A DNA stretch of 64,000 nt from Bradysia coprophila (lineage: Eukaryota; Arthropoda; Insecta; Diptera; Sciaridae). This document shows positions 35,548 through 47,500 of the stretch, one piece after another; position 1 is the stretch's first letter, and each line of letters starts with the position of its first letter. Where the stretch lies: contig NC_050738.1 of NCBI RefSeq assembly GCF_014529535.1, positions 6,800,140 through 6,864,139 on the forward strand, written 5' to 3'. Position numbers and translations under genes: made by a program. A model generated the notes under the pieces. The model made no database searches and had not been told where the DNA came from. It was given only the letters and a program-made list of their open reading frames with translations.

Positions 35548-38500
35548 CTTCAAAATTCAAAATTAAAAGCGTCAAACTTATATCAAACGATTTTCATTGA
35601 AATGTGAGTTTGTTGATATAAAATCGCTATTTCCTCCGCTCCAAAAAAATTTTGACATTAGACCATACCTATAGAGTATACTTTCATTGCGGAAAAAATT
35701 TCAAATTTTCAGCGAGTGAGGTTACGTTAAATGCATTTGTTGAACTCGATAGATTTGGTGAAATTTAAACAAAAAATGAGTCTGTCCAAGGATGAAACAG
35801 GAGAGATCGCAATTTCGTCTGGTTTTATGGACAGACCATACCTGGTTTATACGTTAATTGACAATATTCTCATATCAGATTGCGTTTTAATTTTTTTTTT
35901 ATTGCTAGCTTCAACCGGAAGTTCACTATTACATGTATGTCTACCCCCCACGGAAGTAATTCACTATATGTAGGGTAATTTCGGGATTTTTGAAGTTATT
36001 CATCGAATTAAATTAAAAAACACTAGCAACAGTGTTACTAGATCATCGGTAGTTGCTCAGAGATAATGACTAATAACTATTTCAGTAGGCAAATAAATAT
36101 TTTCATTGATAGCCAAGTGGCAATCAAGTCTCTGGCCAATTACAGATTCTCATCCTCTTTAGCTTTAGAATGCAGAGATGCACTTAACTCACTGGCCAAT
36201 AACTGTCAGGTCTGTCTTACTTGGATCCCGGGCCACAAGGGCTTCATAGGTAATGAAATAGCGGATGAGCTTGCGAGATCGGCGTCGAGTACTCCGTTGT
36301 TTGGACCCGAACCGGGCATTCCAGTTCCTCTCTCAACGCTTTACTCTCACATAAACCACTGGAAAGTAAAAGCATTCAAGAACGGTTGGGAGAATACACA
36401 AGTAGCGAGGCAAGCAAGAAACTGTATAACCATCTGCCCAAGATTCGCAAACTACTTCCTCTCCCTCAACAGGATAAGTCTAAAAAGATTAACGGATGTC
36501 CTAACAGGTCACTATGTTCACTAAACTATCACCTTAAACTGCTAAGAGACTCACCAGATTGCGATAGGTGCGGAGACAATGAAACTGCAGAACACTTCCT
36601 CTGCGTGTGTCCAGCCTTCATAATGAATCGCAAAAAAGTTCTGGGCAATTTTACCATTCAATATAGCTCCATACGTAGCATACACCCAAAATACGTCCTT
36701 GGCTACATGAACAGTACTAAGAGATATTAACAAATCCTGTGGGTTGCACAACAGGCCCATTAGAGGCCTAGGTGCAGAGACTCTCGAGTCTCACCCACTT
36801 TATCCTAATCCTAATCCTACTAGATCATTTTAAGAGCTTCCAAGTCTTCAGTTTTGATACAGACCAAATACTATGTGGCCATCTCGTTTCATTCGATTGA
36901 AACGTTGGTGATTATTCTTAATATCATTGTGGTTATAGTTAATGACAATAGAAATTTGAACATCGCACCATACACATATTGTGAAAACAAATATATGATT
37001 TTATAAAATTAGATGTAGTTTTCATTCAAGAAATTCGATTTGAAAATTGTAATTTTACATGAAGATTTCAAATATCGGACATAAGTATGTTGCACTTTCT
37101 TCCGCTACGTGTGCATAGTCATTTTGCGACGCCCTCTAAAGTGCATGAAAATCGCGAATAAATAGTGTAATTTGTTTACATAGCTGCGTCACTGTTGTTG
37201 AATTACCAGAAAGTGTACCTATCGTGAAATTTAGTTTTGCCTTGCACAAGTAAATTATATGTGAAAAATCATTGTCGAATAGGGTGTAGCGGTTTTACAA
37301 AATGTGTTAGTTCTTTTAAGGCTCAGCCGGAAATCCACTCAGCTGGTCCATCTGATCATTTTATGGAAGAAAAAAAAATTTCAAACTTTGATTTTGTGCT
37401 GCCGCCAGATCGATTTTTGAAAATTTCGTCGTTTTCGGTCCACGTCACATATATCGATTTTTTACGGTGGGTTCAGTGTACATAAAAAGTTGAGTCAACA
37501 TGGTAATCTGATCTCCAGGCTTCACAGATTATTTTACAAAAAAGATCAAGTCTAAAAAATATTTTTTGAGTTCATGACTGATTGTCAAAGTTCCCCGATG
37601 GTGATTTTGAGACTTTAATCTCGCCACACAATTTGATGAAAATGTGCAAAAATGTAAATTAAACTTTAAATATGCTAAATGGACCCCGGTGAGTCAAACA
37701 CAACATCTGATTTGAATTGGGACACCTAAATTTGATATTTATCTGACAAAAAGTTGTGTTTTTGGTACATGGAATCTTGGTGGCGAAAGTCGAATTACCT
37801 CAAATCAATAATTTTTTAGCTTAAAATGTATTCCCAGGTTCTGACAATGCGAAACCTTCAATTTTAAGCGTTTTCTAAGCTAATTTACGTACTGTTGACA
37901 AGTTCTAGAGCCAGTAGCTACGTCTCGTTACATTTTCAAATTTTAATGTATTTAATGTTGTACTCAAAAAATATTTTTTAGACTTGATCTCTTTTATAAG
38001 ATAATCTGTGAAGCCTGGAGATTAGATTACCATGTTGACTCAACTTTTTATGTACACTGAGCCCACCGAAACAAATCTATATATGTGACGTGGACCGAAA
38101 ACGACGAAATTTTCAAAAATCGATCTGGCGGCAGCACAAAATCAAAGTTTGAAAAAAAAATTTCTTCCATAAAATGATCAGATGGACCAGCTGAGTGGAT
38201 TTCCGGCTGAGCCTCAAAAGAACTAACACATTTTGTAAAACCGCTACACCCTATTGTCGAAATCAAGTAATTTACTAAATGTGAAACCAAATTCGTGATA
38301 AATAAGGTCCAAATTAAGTATTCGTGACGTGAGTTTATGTGGTTATGCCTTAATCTGGCAGATTTATGCAAGGCTGTAAACTTGGACAGTTCACGCAGAT
38401 TGCCATTTTATTAGATACGCGGGAACACACCACGTCCGATGATTTTACATGTAAAAAAAAATCACCACATCATCAACGCGACGAGAAGTGTACAGTCTTG

Positions 38501-41500
38501 GACTTATGTACATAAATATGGGCAATTTTTCTTCTGTTAGTAGTGTGTATAAACTGAACGCTCGGAGTCTCTTAAGAACTGTGAGCCCACAATTTAAACA
38601 CAACTCTAAATTCAATTTCATTGTTTTTTTTGTAGATTTCATGTTTTCGAACTTTTTTTTTAACGAAGTGACTATTGGCAGGCGCCTGCCAATAGTGAAA
38701 ATATTATTAATATGACTATTGGCAGGCGCCTGCCAATAGTCACTTTGATTAAAATGACTATTGGCAGGCGCCTGCCAATAGCCAAAATATTATTAAAATG
38801 ACTATTGGCAGGCGCCTGCCAATAGCCAAAATATTATTAAAATTACTATTGGCAGGCGCCTGCCAATAGTGAAAATTTTATTAAAATGACTATTGGCAGG
38901 CGCCTATCAATAGTTTTTCTTATAGAATTTTGACTATTGGCACAGACGATAATTTAAAAAGGAAAATGCTATTCGCATTACGTATTCTAGAGCTTTCGAA
39001 ACCAAATATTATTAACGACTTTATAACAGAATATTAATTAGATCAAATAGTCAGTTATATTAACCTTTTATGAATCATATGGTTCAGGCATGTGTTTTGT
39101 TCCTACTTAATCCTTCTACAGATTGTGTGAGGGAGAAGTTTAGTCTGATACAACTAAATTCATTTCTACAATTTGTAGGAGTAAAGATTTTGGTTTGTTC
39201 CTACAGAATTCATCGTTCTACAAACTTTACAATGAAAGAGTTTTGTTTGTTCCTACCGAATTCATTTCTCTACATACTGAGTAAAGGTGTTGTTCGGTTT
39301 GTTCCAACTTCCAACTGAATTCATCCTTCTACAAACTGTGTAAGGAAGGACTTTGGTTTGTTCCTACCGAATTCATCCTTCTACAATTTGTGTGAGGAAG
39401 GAGTTTGCTTTGTTCCTACTAAATTCGTCCCTCTACAATTTGTGCGAGGAAGGAGTTCGGTTTGTTCCTACTGAATTCATCCTTCTACAAACAGTGTAAA
39501 TAAAGAGTTTGGTTTTTTTCATTCTCCTACAAACTGTGTGAGGAACGAGTTTGATTTGTTCCAACTGAATCCATCCTTCTACAATTTGTGTGAGGAAGGA
39601 GTTTGGCTTGTTTCTACTGAATCCATCCTTCTACACACAGTGTCAATAAAGAGTTTGGTTTTTAATTCTCCTACAAACTGTGTAACGAAAGAGTTCGATT
39701 TGTTTCAACTGAATTCATCCTTCTACTAACTGTAAAAGGTAAGAGTTTGGTTTGTTCCAAATTTACTCATCCGTTTACAAACTGTGTACAGAATGAGTTT
39801 GGTACTGAATTCATACTTTTTCAACTTGAATAAGGAAGGTTTCTGTATTCTTATTGATCAACTGAATTCATCCTTCTACAAATTGAATGATGAAGGTGTT
39901 CGTTTTTTTACTGAATTTATCCTTTGACGAAATACGCCTCATTTCGTCATTTTGTTGGACCTTGACCAAAGGTCACTTCCTCAGAATGTGCGAATAGCGA
40001 AGAAGAGGCTATTCGTATGTACATACATTGTGCGAATAGTCACTTTATAATATGATGAGATGACGAATAACGCGAAAGCGATACATAGACAAAAAGTACT
40101 AGCAGAAAAATTCAAGGTTCCAATGGGTCATCTCTAAACTGATCACAGCATATGCTGTGTCGTCTTCATTAATCTAGTACAAATAGTATATTACATTGGG
40201 TGCTGCGAAAGTCATACACTACATGAAGTACCAATTTTGTGTTACGAGACGAACTCACAAGTGTGTATTTAAACAACAAGGTTAGCTGATTGTCATTATC
40301 TGTTTGCTACCTTTTTGTAATGTCCACATCATTTCATAGAATAGGCGATTACATCTGGAGAAAATTTATTTAATAAACTTTTCTATGCAATTCTCAAAAG
40401 CTAATTAACATATAGATTGCTGAGAAATATCAGAAATTATTGAGCTGTAAATTTGAATAGTCCAGAATATTAAAATACACTATTCGCAGGCGGAGAGGTG
40501 TAGCATGTCGAGAATATTAGATTAGTTGGCGCGGCGCCAACTAATCTAATATTCTCGACATGCTACACCTCTCCGCCTGCGAATAGTGTATTTTAATATT
40601 CTGGACTATTCGCAGGCGCCTGCCAATAGTCATTATAATAATATCTCGCTATTGGCAGGCGCCTGCCAATAGTCACTTTAATAATACTTTCACTATTGGC
40701 AGGCGCCTGCCAATAGTCATTTTAATAATATTTTGACTATTGGCAGGCGCCTGCCAATAGTCATTATAATAATATCTGGCTATTGGCAGGCGCCTGCCAA
40801 TAGGACCTACCTTTTTTTAACATACATGTAACAGTGCACTTCCGTAGCATCCAATGTAACCTACTATTACAATACATTGTTATATGCTTATTCACAGAAA
40901 AATCAAATTCTGAAGCGCACTTACGCTTCGCAGTAAATTACAAATTTAAAAAAATTCTACTTAATTCTATTCACTTTAGTTTTGTCAAAATACTTACTTG
41001 CTGTCGGAGTTCTCTAAGGGTTTGAAAGTTTTGTATACAATTATTGTAAAGCAGAGAATAATTAGCACGTACATCAGAGGAGATAAAAGACGAACAACAG
41101 AATCATCACTAGAATGCTCAGGAATAAACTGGATATTAATACGCTTTATTCTTTGCGCAGATTCCGGACGTATTGCTTCAATAGGAGTCCAATCATCGAG
41201 TACCATTCCTCGATAACTTTTACAGCTGTGATCATTATCCAAGACCTTAAACCCAACAAAGAATTCGTTCTTAAGGTCCGAATTCTGTAAGAAAATGTAA
41301 TTTATTTTCCTTGAACACATTTTGTCATGTTGGCATATAGAGTACGGACCGAAACAGGTATCACTGCAAGCTTAGTCATTTGCTGCGAGTAAACATTAAA
41401 AGGTGTCTCTACGCCAGACTCTACCTTCGACAAGCTATTCGTGTTTAGTGGGTGACACTGAAATATACAAAATATTAATTATAAATGCATACATCTTGTC

Positions 41501-44500
41501 AATCTCAATCCTTATCTAAATCTTAACTAGTATAGTTCACACAACCGTCATTATCACCAAGAGACAACACATCTTTAAAATCACTAGTTCACATACCACA
41601 GCATGACCTTATGCATAGTATACACCAATAATAACTAAAACCTCTCATGCGCAGAATACTGCTGTTCACACAAAATCGACATCGAACTGAACAAATCGAT
41701 GAGGCTAATCATCCGAACCGTCAAATCGAATCCATTGAAATGGTTACCAGCGATATCCGCAATCGAACCACCAGCCATTAGGAGCCAGCAAAAACTGATG
41801 ACACTGTACCGGAAAATCGTGAAAAGGGATGATGTTCCGTTGCGCAAAAATGTTGCTTCGCCCAGAACTTTAAATACGTTTACGGGCGCAATAGGCAATA
41901 GGCCTAGGTGAGCTTGATTTTTTTTTATTCGACCTCTCTTGGACATGAAATGTTTTTAGTGGTTTTTGTAGAGGGCGGCACCACGAGTAAGAATAACATA
42001 ACAAGAAAATATTTCGATGGGAAATTTTTTAATTAGATCGATTTTTCATTTTTTTGGGACCTGCGGTAAGCTTTGAAGACTGTTTGGACCCTATTAGTGA
42101 CTTGTTTGATCACAAAAATATAGTGTTACGTATTATGGTCTCGAAAAACACTGGATCCTAGTTATAACTCATGTATTCATCAACGATCAAGTGTGCTATA
42201 TGAATAAACCGAATCGAAGTGCACACCGGCAAGATTTGTGTAAAATAAGGAAAAATAAAGTCATTATTAGCGAACAGTTCGCGGGGACAACATCCCCAAT
42301 TTGAGATCGTTTTCATTCGTAGAATATAGAAACGCAGAATTCCCAACAAGTGGCGCAGCCTGAAAAAACAAAAGGAAGTAATCCTTTGGTGGAAACGCTA
42401 CGAAAAATCAGTGAATTTATTTGTGTGCGGTCATTCAAGCGTCGAAAGAAAAGTCAATACATGTAGAAGTGCTTCATGATAACTCATTAAGGAAACCGTT
42501 GGTGAATCGGTTTAGTTAAGTATCAACAGCAGTAGAAAACGAAAGATGAAACGAAAGCTCAAAACCAGGCGTTGGTTCACAGAAATCCAGTAGTTGAACA
42601 TACAACCAGTCGTTTACTTAAATACAGTGGTAGTGGTTGACGTTGGTTAATGGTCGTGTTCAGTGAACACTCAGGCCAAGGTGGAGCCCAAAAGGCCAAT
42701 GCTTTTGCTGATATTGTTCCGAGTAAAGTGAAATTTGTACTCGAGGGCAAAGCTTGTAGTCTACAGTGGACGGATGTGTAATGAATTGGACAATGATAAA
42801 CGGTGACACCTGACTCCACACGATCGATAAGTTGATTCAATTCTGGCTGAAAATAATTGGCTTCACACGCTTCGAGCACTGTTAGTATATGGAGAAATTC
42901 AAAGCTGGCCGTACAATCCAGTCGTAGAATAAGCAATCAGTTTGTTGTTGTATGGCCAACAGTTGGTTGACATACTTGTAGATGGTACTCGTAAGAATCC
43001 AGTTTTCGTTTTCAGCTGTCGTTGCAAACGCTGGAACAGTGATGAAACCAGTCTATGTTTACAAGCTGTAAGTTTCGAATGGACATGGCTACAATATTCG
43101 AATACAGCTCTGACATGCAGCATTCATTGCACGGTGTAGTTCGGCAGCTCGTTGAATGTTCATTTTCGACTAGGTAAGTGACTTTGGGACGTTTTTGAAT
43201 TGAGTTGATGACGTCGATTACGTTGGAGGGAGTCTGAGTAAGCTAAGGCCGTGCCGTTATTCGTGGAGCGCACGTAGTTTTTTGAGGGATATGAGGGATT
43301 CTAATATGGCAGGTAGCTTCGGAGAAATGGAAATCGTTCATACTCATTTTACAGCGGTTTTTTTTGTAATTTTTGTTGAGCTCGTTTATGTATCGTGAAA
43401 TTGATTATGAGTATCTGTAATTTAAGTGTGAACAACTTGGAAATTTCTCGGAGTGACAGGTTTGAGTAAAGGAAAACTGCAGACAATGCGTCTGAGTGAC
43501 AGAAGGCAAAATGCCACTGGTACTTGAATGAGTCGAGTACAAACGTAATTGCAAGCACCAACTAGTGTAGCAATTTAGTTGTGGACGGCAACACTACTTG
43601 TTGAAGGCTTACAACAAATTGTGGACTACGTCAACATGCTGATTGGAAGGTAACGATATTGGCGGCATTAAGAGAAACTTAGCTGATCAAACTTGGTAAA
43701 GAGTAGAGGTAAGATATTTACTGGGGATGTGGCCGGAGTCAACTCACCGGAGTGTGGATTGGACACAGGCAGTAAATATTCTTTCAAGAAGCCTCGAAAT
43801 TTATCATAATAGATCGAGCAATCGGAATAATCGCAACATGATTAGAGTCTGCAATGAACAATCGAGAAAGTTTCAACATCTAAGAACTAATGACTCTGTT
43901 ATGCGCAGTTCAGCAGCACTTATTGAGGAGATTGTGACAAACAGATGAAAGTGGGCATCTTGCTTGCATTGTGATTGAGGAATATCATACGCATATAAAA
44001 TTATAATAAAAAAGATTGCGTCAAAAAGTGGCAGATGATTCGGCTTTCTTCCGTTTGAATTCCATTTTTAGGAATATATTTCACAATTTTTAAAATTTTC
44101 CTTCCTCAACATCTGCCACTTGTGACGCAAACTTTTTTATTATAATTTTCTTCCTAAAATTTTTCTGGTAAATTTTTGTTGATAAAACTTTCGCGTACTT
44201 TCCTCATCAGCTGCCATTTGTGACGCATACCTTTTTGCGTGTCGAACCTGTAAGCGTCACCTACACCGATATCAGTTCTTTTGTAAGTGGATAACAGGAC
44301 TTGCGTCACACCTCCACTGTAAGTGGTTTTGGGCGATATCAGCTCTTTTGTAAGTTGTGCTTTTTTAGAATTTGGTCGCAGATAATAGACAATCATATTG
44401 TGCAGTTTGAACGAAAATATTCTTCTTACATAATTGTATAACTTTCTCTTTGATCTCTTTGATAAAAATAGAAAATTTGACGAAAATCGAAAATTTGACG

Positions 44501-47500
44501 CACTTAAAACGCTCATAGCTCCCAAATAGTCGACTTTTTAGGAAAACCATGAAACACGTATCGACTAGAATCTAAAACTCTATAACTTTGTCTTTTACAC
44601 GAGGTTTCTATCTGCAGTATTTTCCGAGTTATGGCTGACATAGCTAGCACTTAAAACGCTCATAGCTCCCAAATAGACGACTTTTTAGGAAAACCATGAA
44701 ACACGTATCGACTAGAATCTAAAACTCTATAACTTTGTCTTTTACACGAGGTTTCTATCTGCAGTATTTTCCAAGTTATGGCTGACATAGCTCGCACTTA
44801 AAACGCTCATAGCTCCCAAATAGACGACTTTTTAGGAAAACCATGAAACACGTGTCAAATGAAATCTGAAACTCTATAAATTTGTCTTTTAAACGAACTT
44901 TCTATCTGCCATATTTTCCGAGTTATAGGTCTCATAGCTCAATAGGTTAACACGCTCATAGCTCCGAAATTATAAGCTTTTATAAAAATTCCTTCAAATT
45001 AGTTTCTTAGAATTACGTCCTTAACATACCCTGAAAATTTCAGCCAAATTCACCGGTAAATTCAAAAGTTTCGTTGTAACAAAGTAACAAAGTAACAAAG
45101 GTTGGTAAAATTCATCAATTTCAAAATGTATGAAAATTAATTTCTTCATACAAATTTCTGCAAATTTCCAAGTTTTGAAATGTAATATCTCGGCCAAATC
45201 TTAACCTTATGAGGCGTGTGATAGCTCGTTGAACTCGTATGGACGCCCAGATTGCGAATAAAATACTTTAGGGGTAGTAGGAGCAAAGGGGGAAAAGTCA
45301 AAAAGTTCGTGTATATATGTTCCTCAGTCCTGCGGAAAAATTTTTGTAAAATTTTTCAGTGTGAACGGACTTGCGTCACGGCCCTTCACTAACGTAGGGC
45401 CATGATCCTCAGTCCTGCGGAAAAATTTTTGTAAAATTTTTCAGTGTGAACGGACTTGCGTCACGGCCCTTCACTAACGTAGGGCCATGATCCTCAGTCC
45501 TGCGGAAAAATTTTTGTAAAATTTTTCAGTGTGAACGGACTTGCGTCACGGCCCTTCATTAACGTAGGGCCATGATCCTCAGTCCTGCGGAAAAATTTTT
45601 GTCAAATTTTTCAGTGTGAACGGACTTGCGTCACGGCCCTTCACTAACGTAGGGCCATGATAAACCGAATCGAAGTGCACACGGGCAAGATTTGTGTAAA
45701 ATAAGAAAAAATAAAGTCATTATTAGCGAACAGTTCGCGGGGACAACATCCCCAATTTGAGGTCGTTTTCATTCGTAGAATATAGAAACGCAGAATTCCC
45801 AACATATAGTAACTCTTTAGCCTGAGGTCTAAGCTTTACAGCGATACCAATCATGACATTCATGACTACCAACAAACATCTTTTATGAAGGAAAGTCATT
45901 CAACTAGGTCGATGTGAATTTTAGAGGCTTACTTTTATTTTCTGTCAAAAAGTATTTTTAGTTAATTTACATATTTTAAAAGATTAATAAAAGGTCGAAG
46001 GATGAGTTTGTATTTCATTCTGATATAATCTTTGTTGTTAGACCTACGTATAATGTCTCATTTTTCAGTGGAAACAATTATAATGTTGTAGAATTAGCTT
46101 AGAATGGCTATTGGAGTAACTACAAACGAAACAAAAGGAAGGTTTGTTAATTTTTGACTCGAGATAGTGCAATTTAATTATGGGTGCGATTTATAAAAAA
46201 ACCTATTTCGAGTGAAAAATCTTCTTTCGACCTTTATTAACCCCTTAAATTATGTAATAGTTATTTATCTACCAAGGTAGGTATGAAGGTTTTTTTTCGC
46301 ACTAGATGTCGATTGTCGATCCGAGGCGAAGCCGAGGTCGACAAGACGTCGTGTGCGAAAAAATACCGGCATACCTACCGTGGTAGATACAACGTTTTTC
46401 GCAATTTCGGGCCATAATCACCTTTCCAATGCAAAATATTACCAAAATTTCTACCAAACATTCACATGCAAACATGAATTCATTTGAACAATCAAGCAAC
46501 CTGCACTATATACACATTGCAATGTGATGTATAGAGACGCGCTAAATAAAATCAAGTAGTCAATGCTTAGTATGTACGCTTCAACAATACGTTCTGAATA
46601 ATTGTGTGACTCTGTAGCCGAATGGCTATGGTCGTTGCTTGGTGTTTGGAAGAATTTTGGTGTTGGGTGTTCAAATCCTGGTTTGTGCAAAGTTTTTATT
46701 TATAAAATTTAGTCTTTCTTAAAGGTACTAAGCTCTGTAGCGTGCGAAAAAAAGGTGAAAAAGCCCAAGTGCGAAAAAAATAATCAAAAGCGCACTGTGA
46801 AATAAATACCTTCAAAACGACATTAAATGGATGCATGGAAAGGTGATGATTATGGACCGGAATTACGAATACTTTATAAGAGAAAATAAACATAATCTAC
46901 GTATGAAACAGCCTTTAAAATTCGCTGCGACCTAGTTGAATGACTTTGCTTCATAAAAGATGTTTGTCGGTAGTCATGAATGTCATGATTGGTATCGCTG
47001 TAAAGATTAGAACTCACGCTAAAGAGTTACTATATTTTTGTGATCAAACAAGTCACCAGTAGGGTCCAAACAGTCTTCGAAGCTTCTTGTTTAATTAAAA
47101 ATTTTCCCATCGAAATATTTTCTTGTTATGTTATTCTTACTCGTGGTGCCGCCCTCTACAAAAACCACTAAAAACATTTCATGTCCACGATAGGTTGAAT
47201 AAAAATGATCGCTCGTTTTTTTGTGATCTTTGGTTGTGAGTTTTTGTCTTAGTAATAATTGTTTGATTTCGCTATGACTTTGTAATTGAGTGTGTAATCA
47301 CCATACGCCAAATAAATAAATAACTAAAACCAAGGTAAAACCTCACCCAAGGTGATTGTAAAGCAACAACCATGCAGATCTCATCTTCCGAATCCACTTT
47401 AACCACCACGTTTTGAGGAGTGTGTACGACAATGATAATTCTTAAAATGCGAAAGAGTACATGAAGCTATAATAACCGAAATGATAATTTTCATTTTGAA

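Larger units (their letters stand above)
38650..40815. mobile_element. Composite foldback element with palindrome arrays at both ends
   Basis: About 2.1 kb in a SID-1 intron. An array of six 24-bp palindromes lies at the left (38672-38913) and five at the right (40606-40803). A 155-bp perfect hairpin (40456-40610) and a degenerate minisatellite (about 39090-39930) lie between them. Outer borders read TTTTTTTTAACGAAGTGA and CCTACCTTTTTTTAAC. No transposase was seen. Treating it as one mobile unit is inference; the sub-structures are plain in the sequence. Confidence 0.6.
42124..45804 (+). mobile_element. Non-coding LTR retrotransposon derivative (LARD-like)
   Basis: The left LTR (42124-42348) begins TGTTACG and ends CCCAACA. 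A primer-binding-site-like TGGCGCAGCCTG follows two bases later. The right LTR (45661-45804) matches the last 144 bp of the left one and lacks its first 81 bp. A 5-bp duplication TATAG (42119-42123 and 45805-45809) marks the insertion. The 3.3-kb interior has no gag, protease, RT or integrase remnant I can recognise; its last part is tandem repeats. Confidence 0.82.
41925..47207. mobile_element. Large inverted-repeat element split by an LTR retrotransposon
   Basis: The left arm (41925-42123, continuing at 45805-45935) and right arm (46900-47207) are inverted copies sharing GGACATGAAATGTTTTTAG, GAGGGCGGCACCACGAG and GACTTGTTTGATCACAAAAA. Joining the left arm across 42124-45804 restores continuous pairing with the right arm, so the LTR element landed inside an existing arm. 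The interior (45936-46899) is non-coding and carries a hairpin and a tRNA-like segment. The exact ends and target duplication are unclear. Confidence 0.8.

Noticed and set aside
36781..36817. Telomere-like CCTAA repeats
   Set aside because: Only two to three CCTAAT units at the end of a LINE fragment with a target duplication; this is the element's 3' tail.
37237..38371. Two similar proteins on opposite strands with the phrase GCSGFTKCVSS
   Set aside because: Both are translations of the same inverted arm of the hAT-like element at 37280-38253.
38672..38913. CRISPR-like array (regular repeats with short spacers)
   Set aside because: The repeats are perfect palindromes, the linkers are near-identical AT-rich sequence instead of unique spacers, and the locus is a eukaryotic intron without cas genes.
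41635..41946. Missing SID-1 ectodomain exon
   Set aside because: No usable acceptor in the right phase and no conserved cysteine pattern; listed only as an unassigned open frame.
42577..43948. Gag or envelope-like genes inside the LTR element
   Set aside because: Frames are short, lie on both strands and carry none of the zinc-knuckle, protease, RT or integrase motifs.
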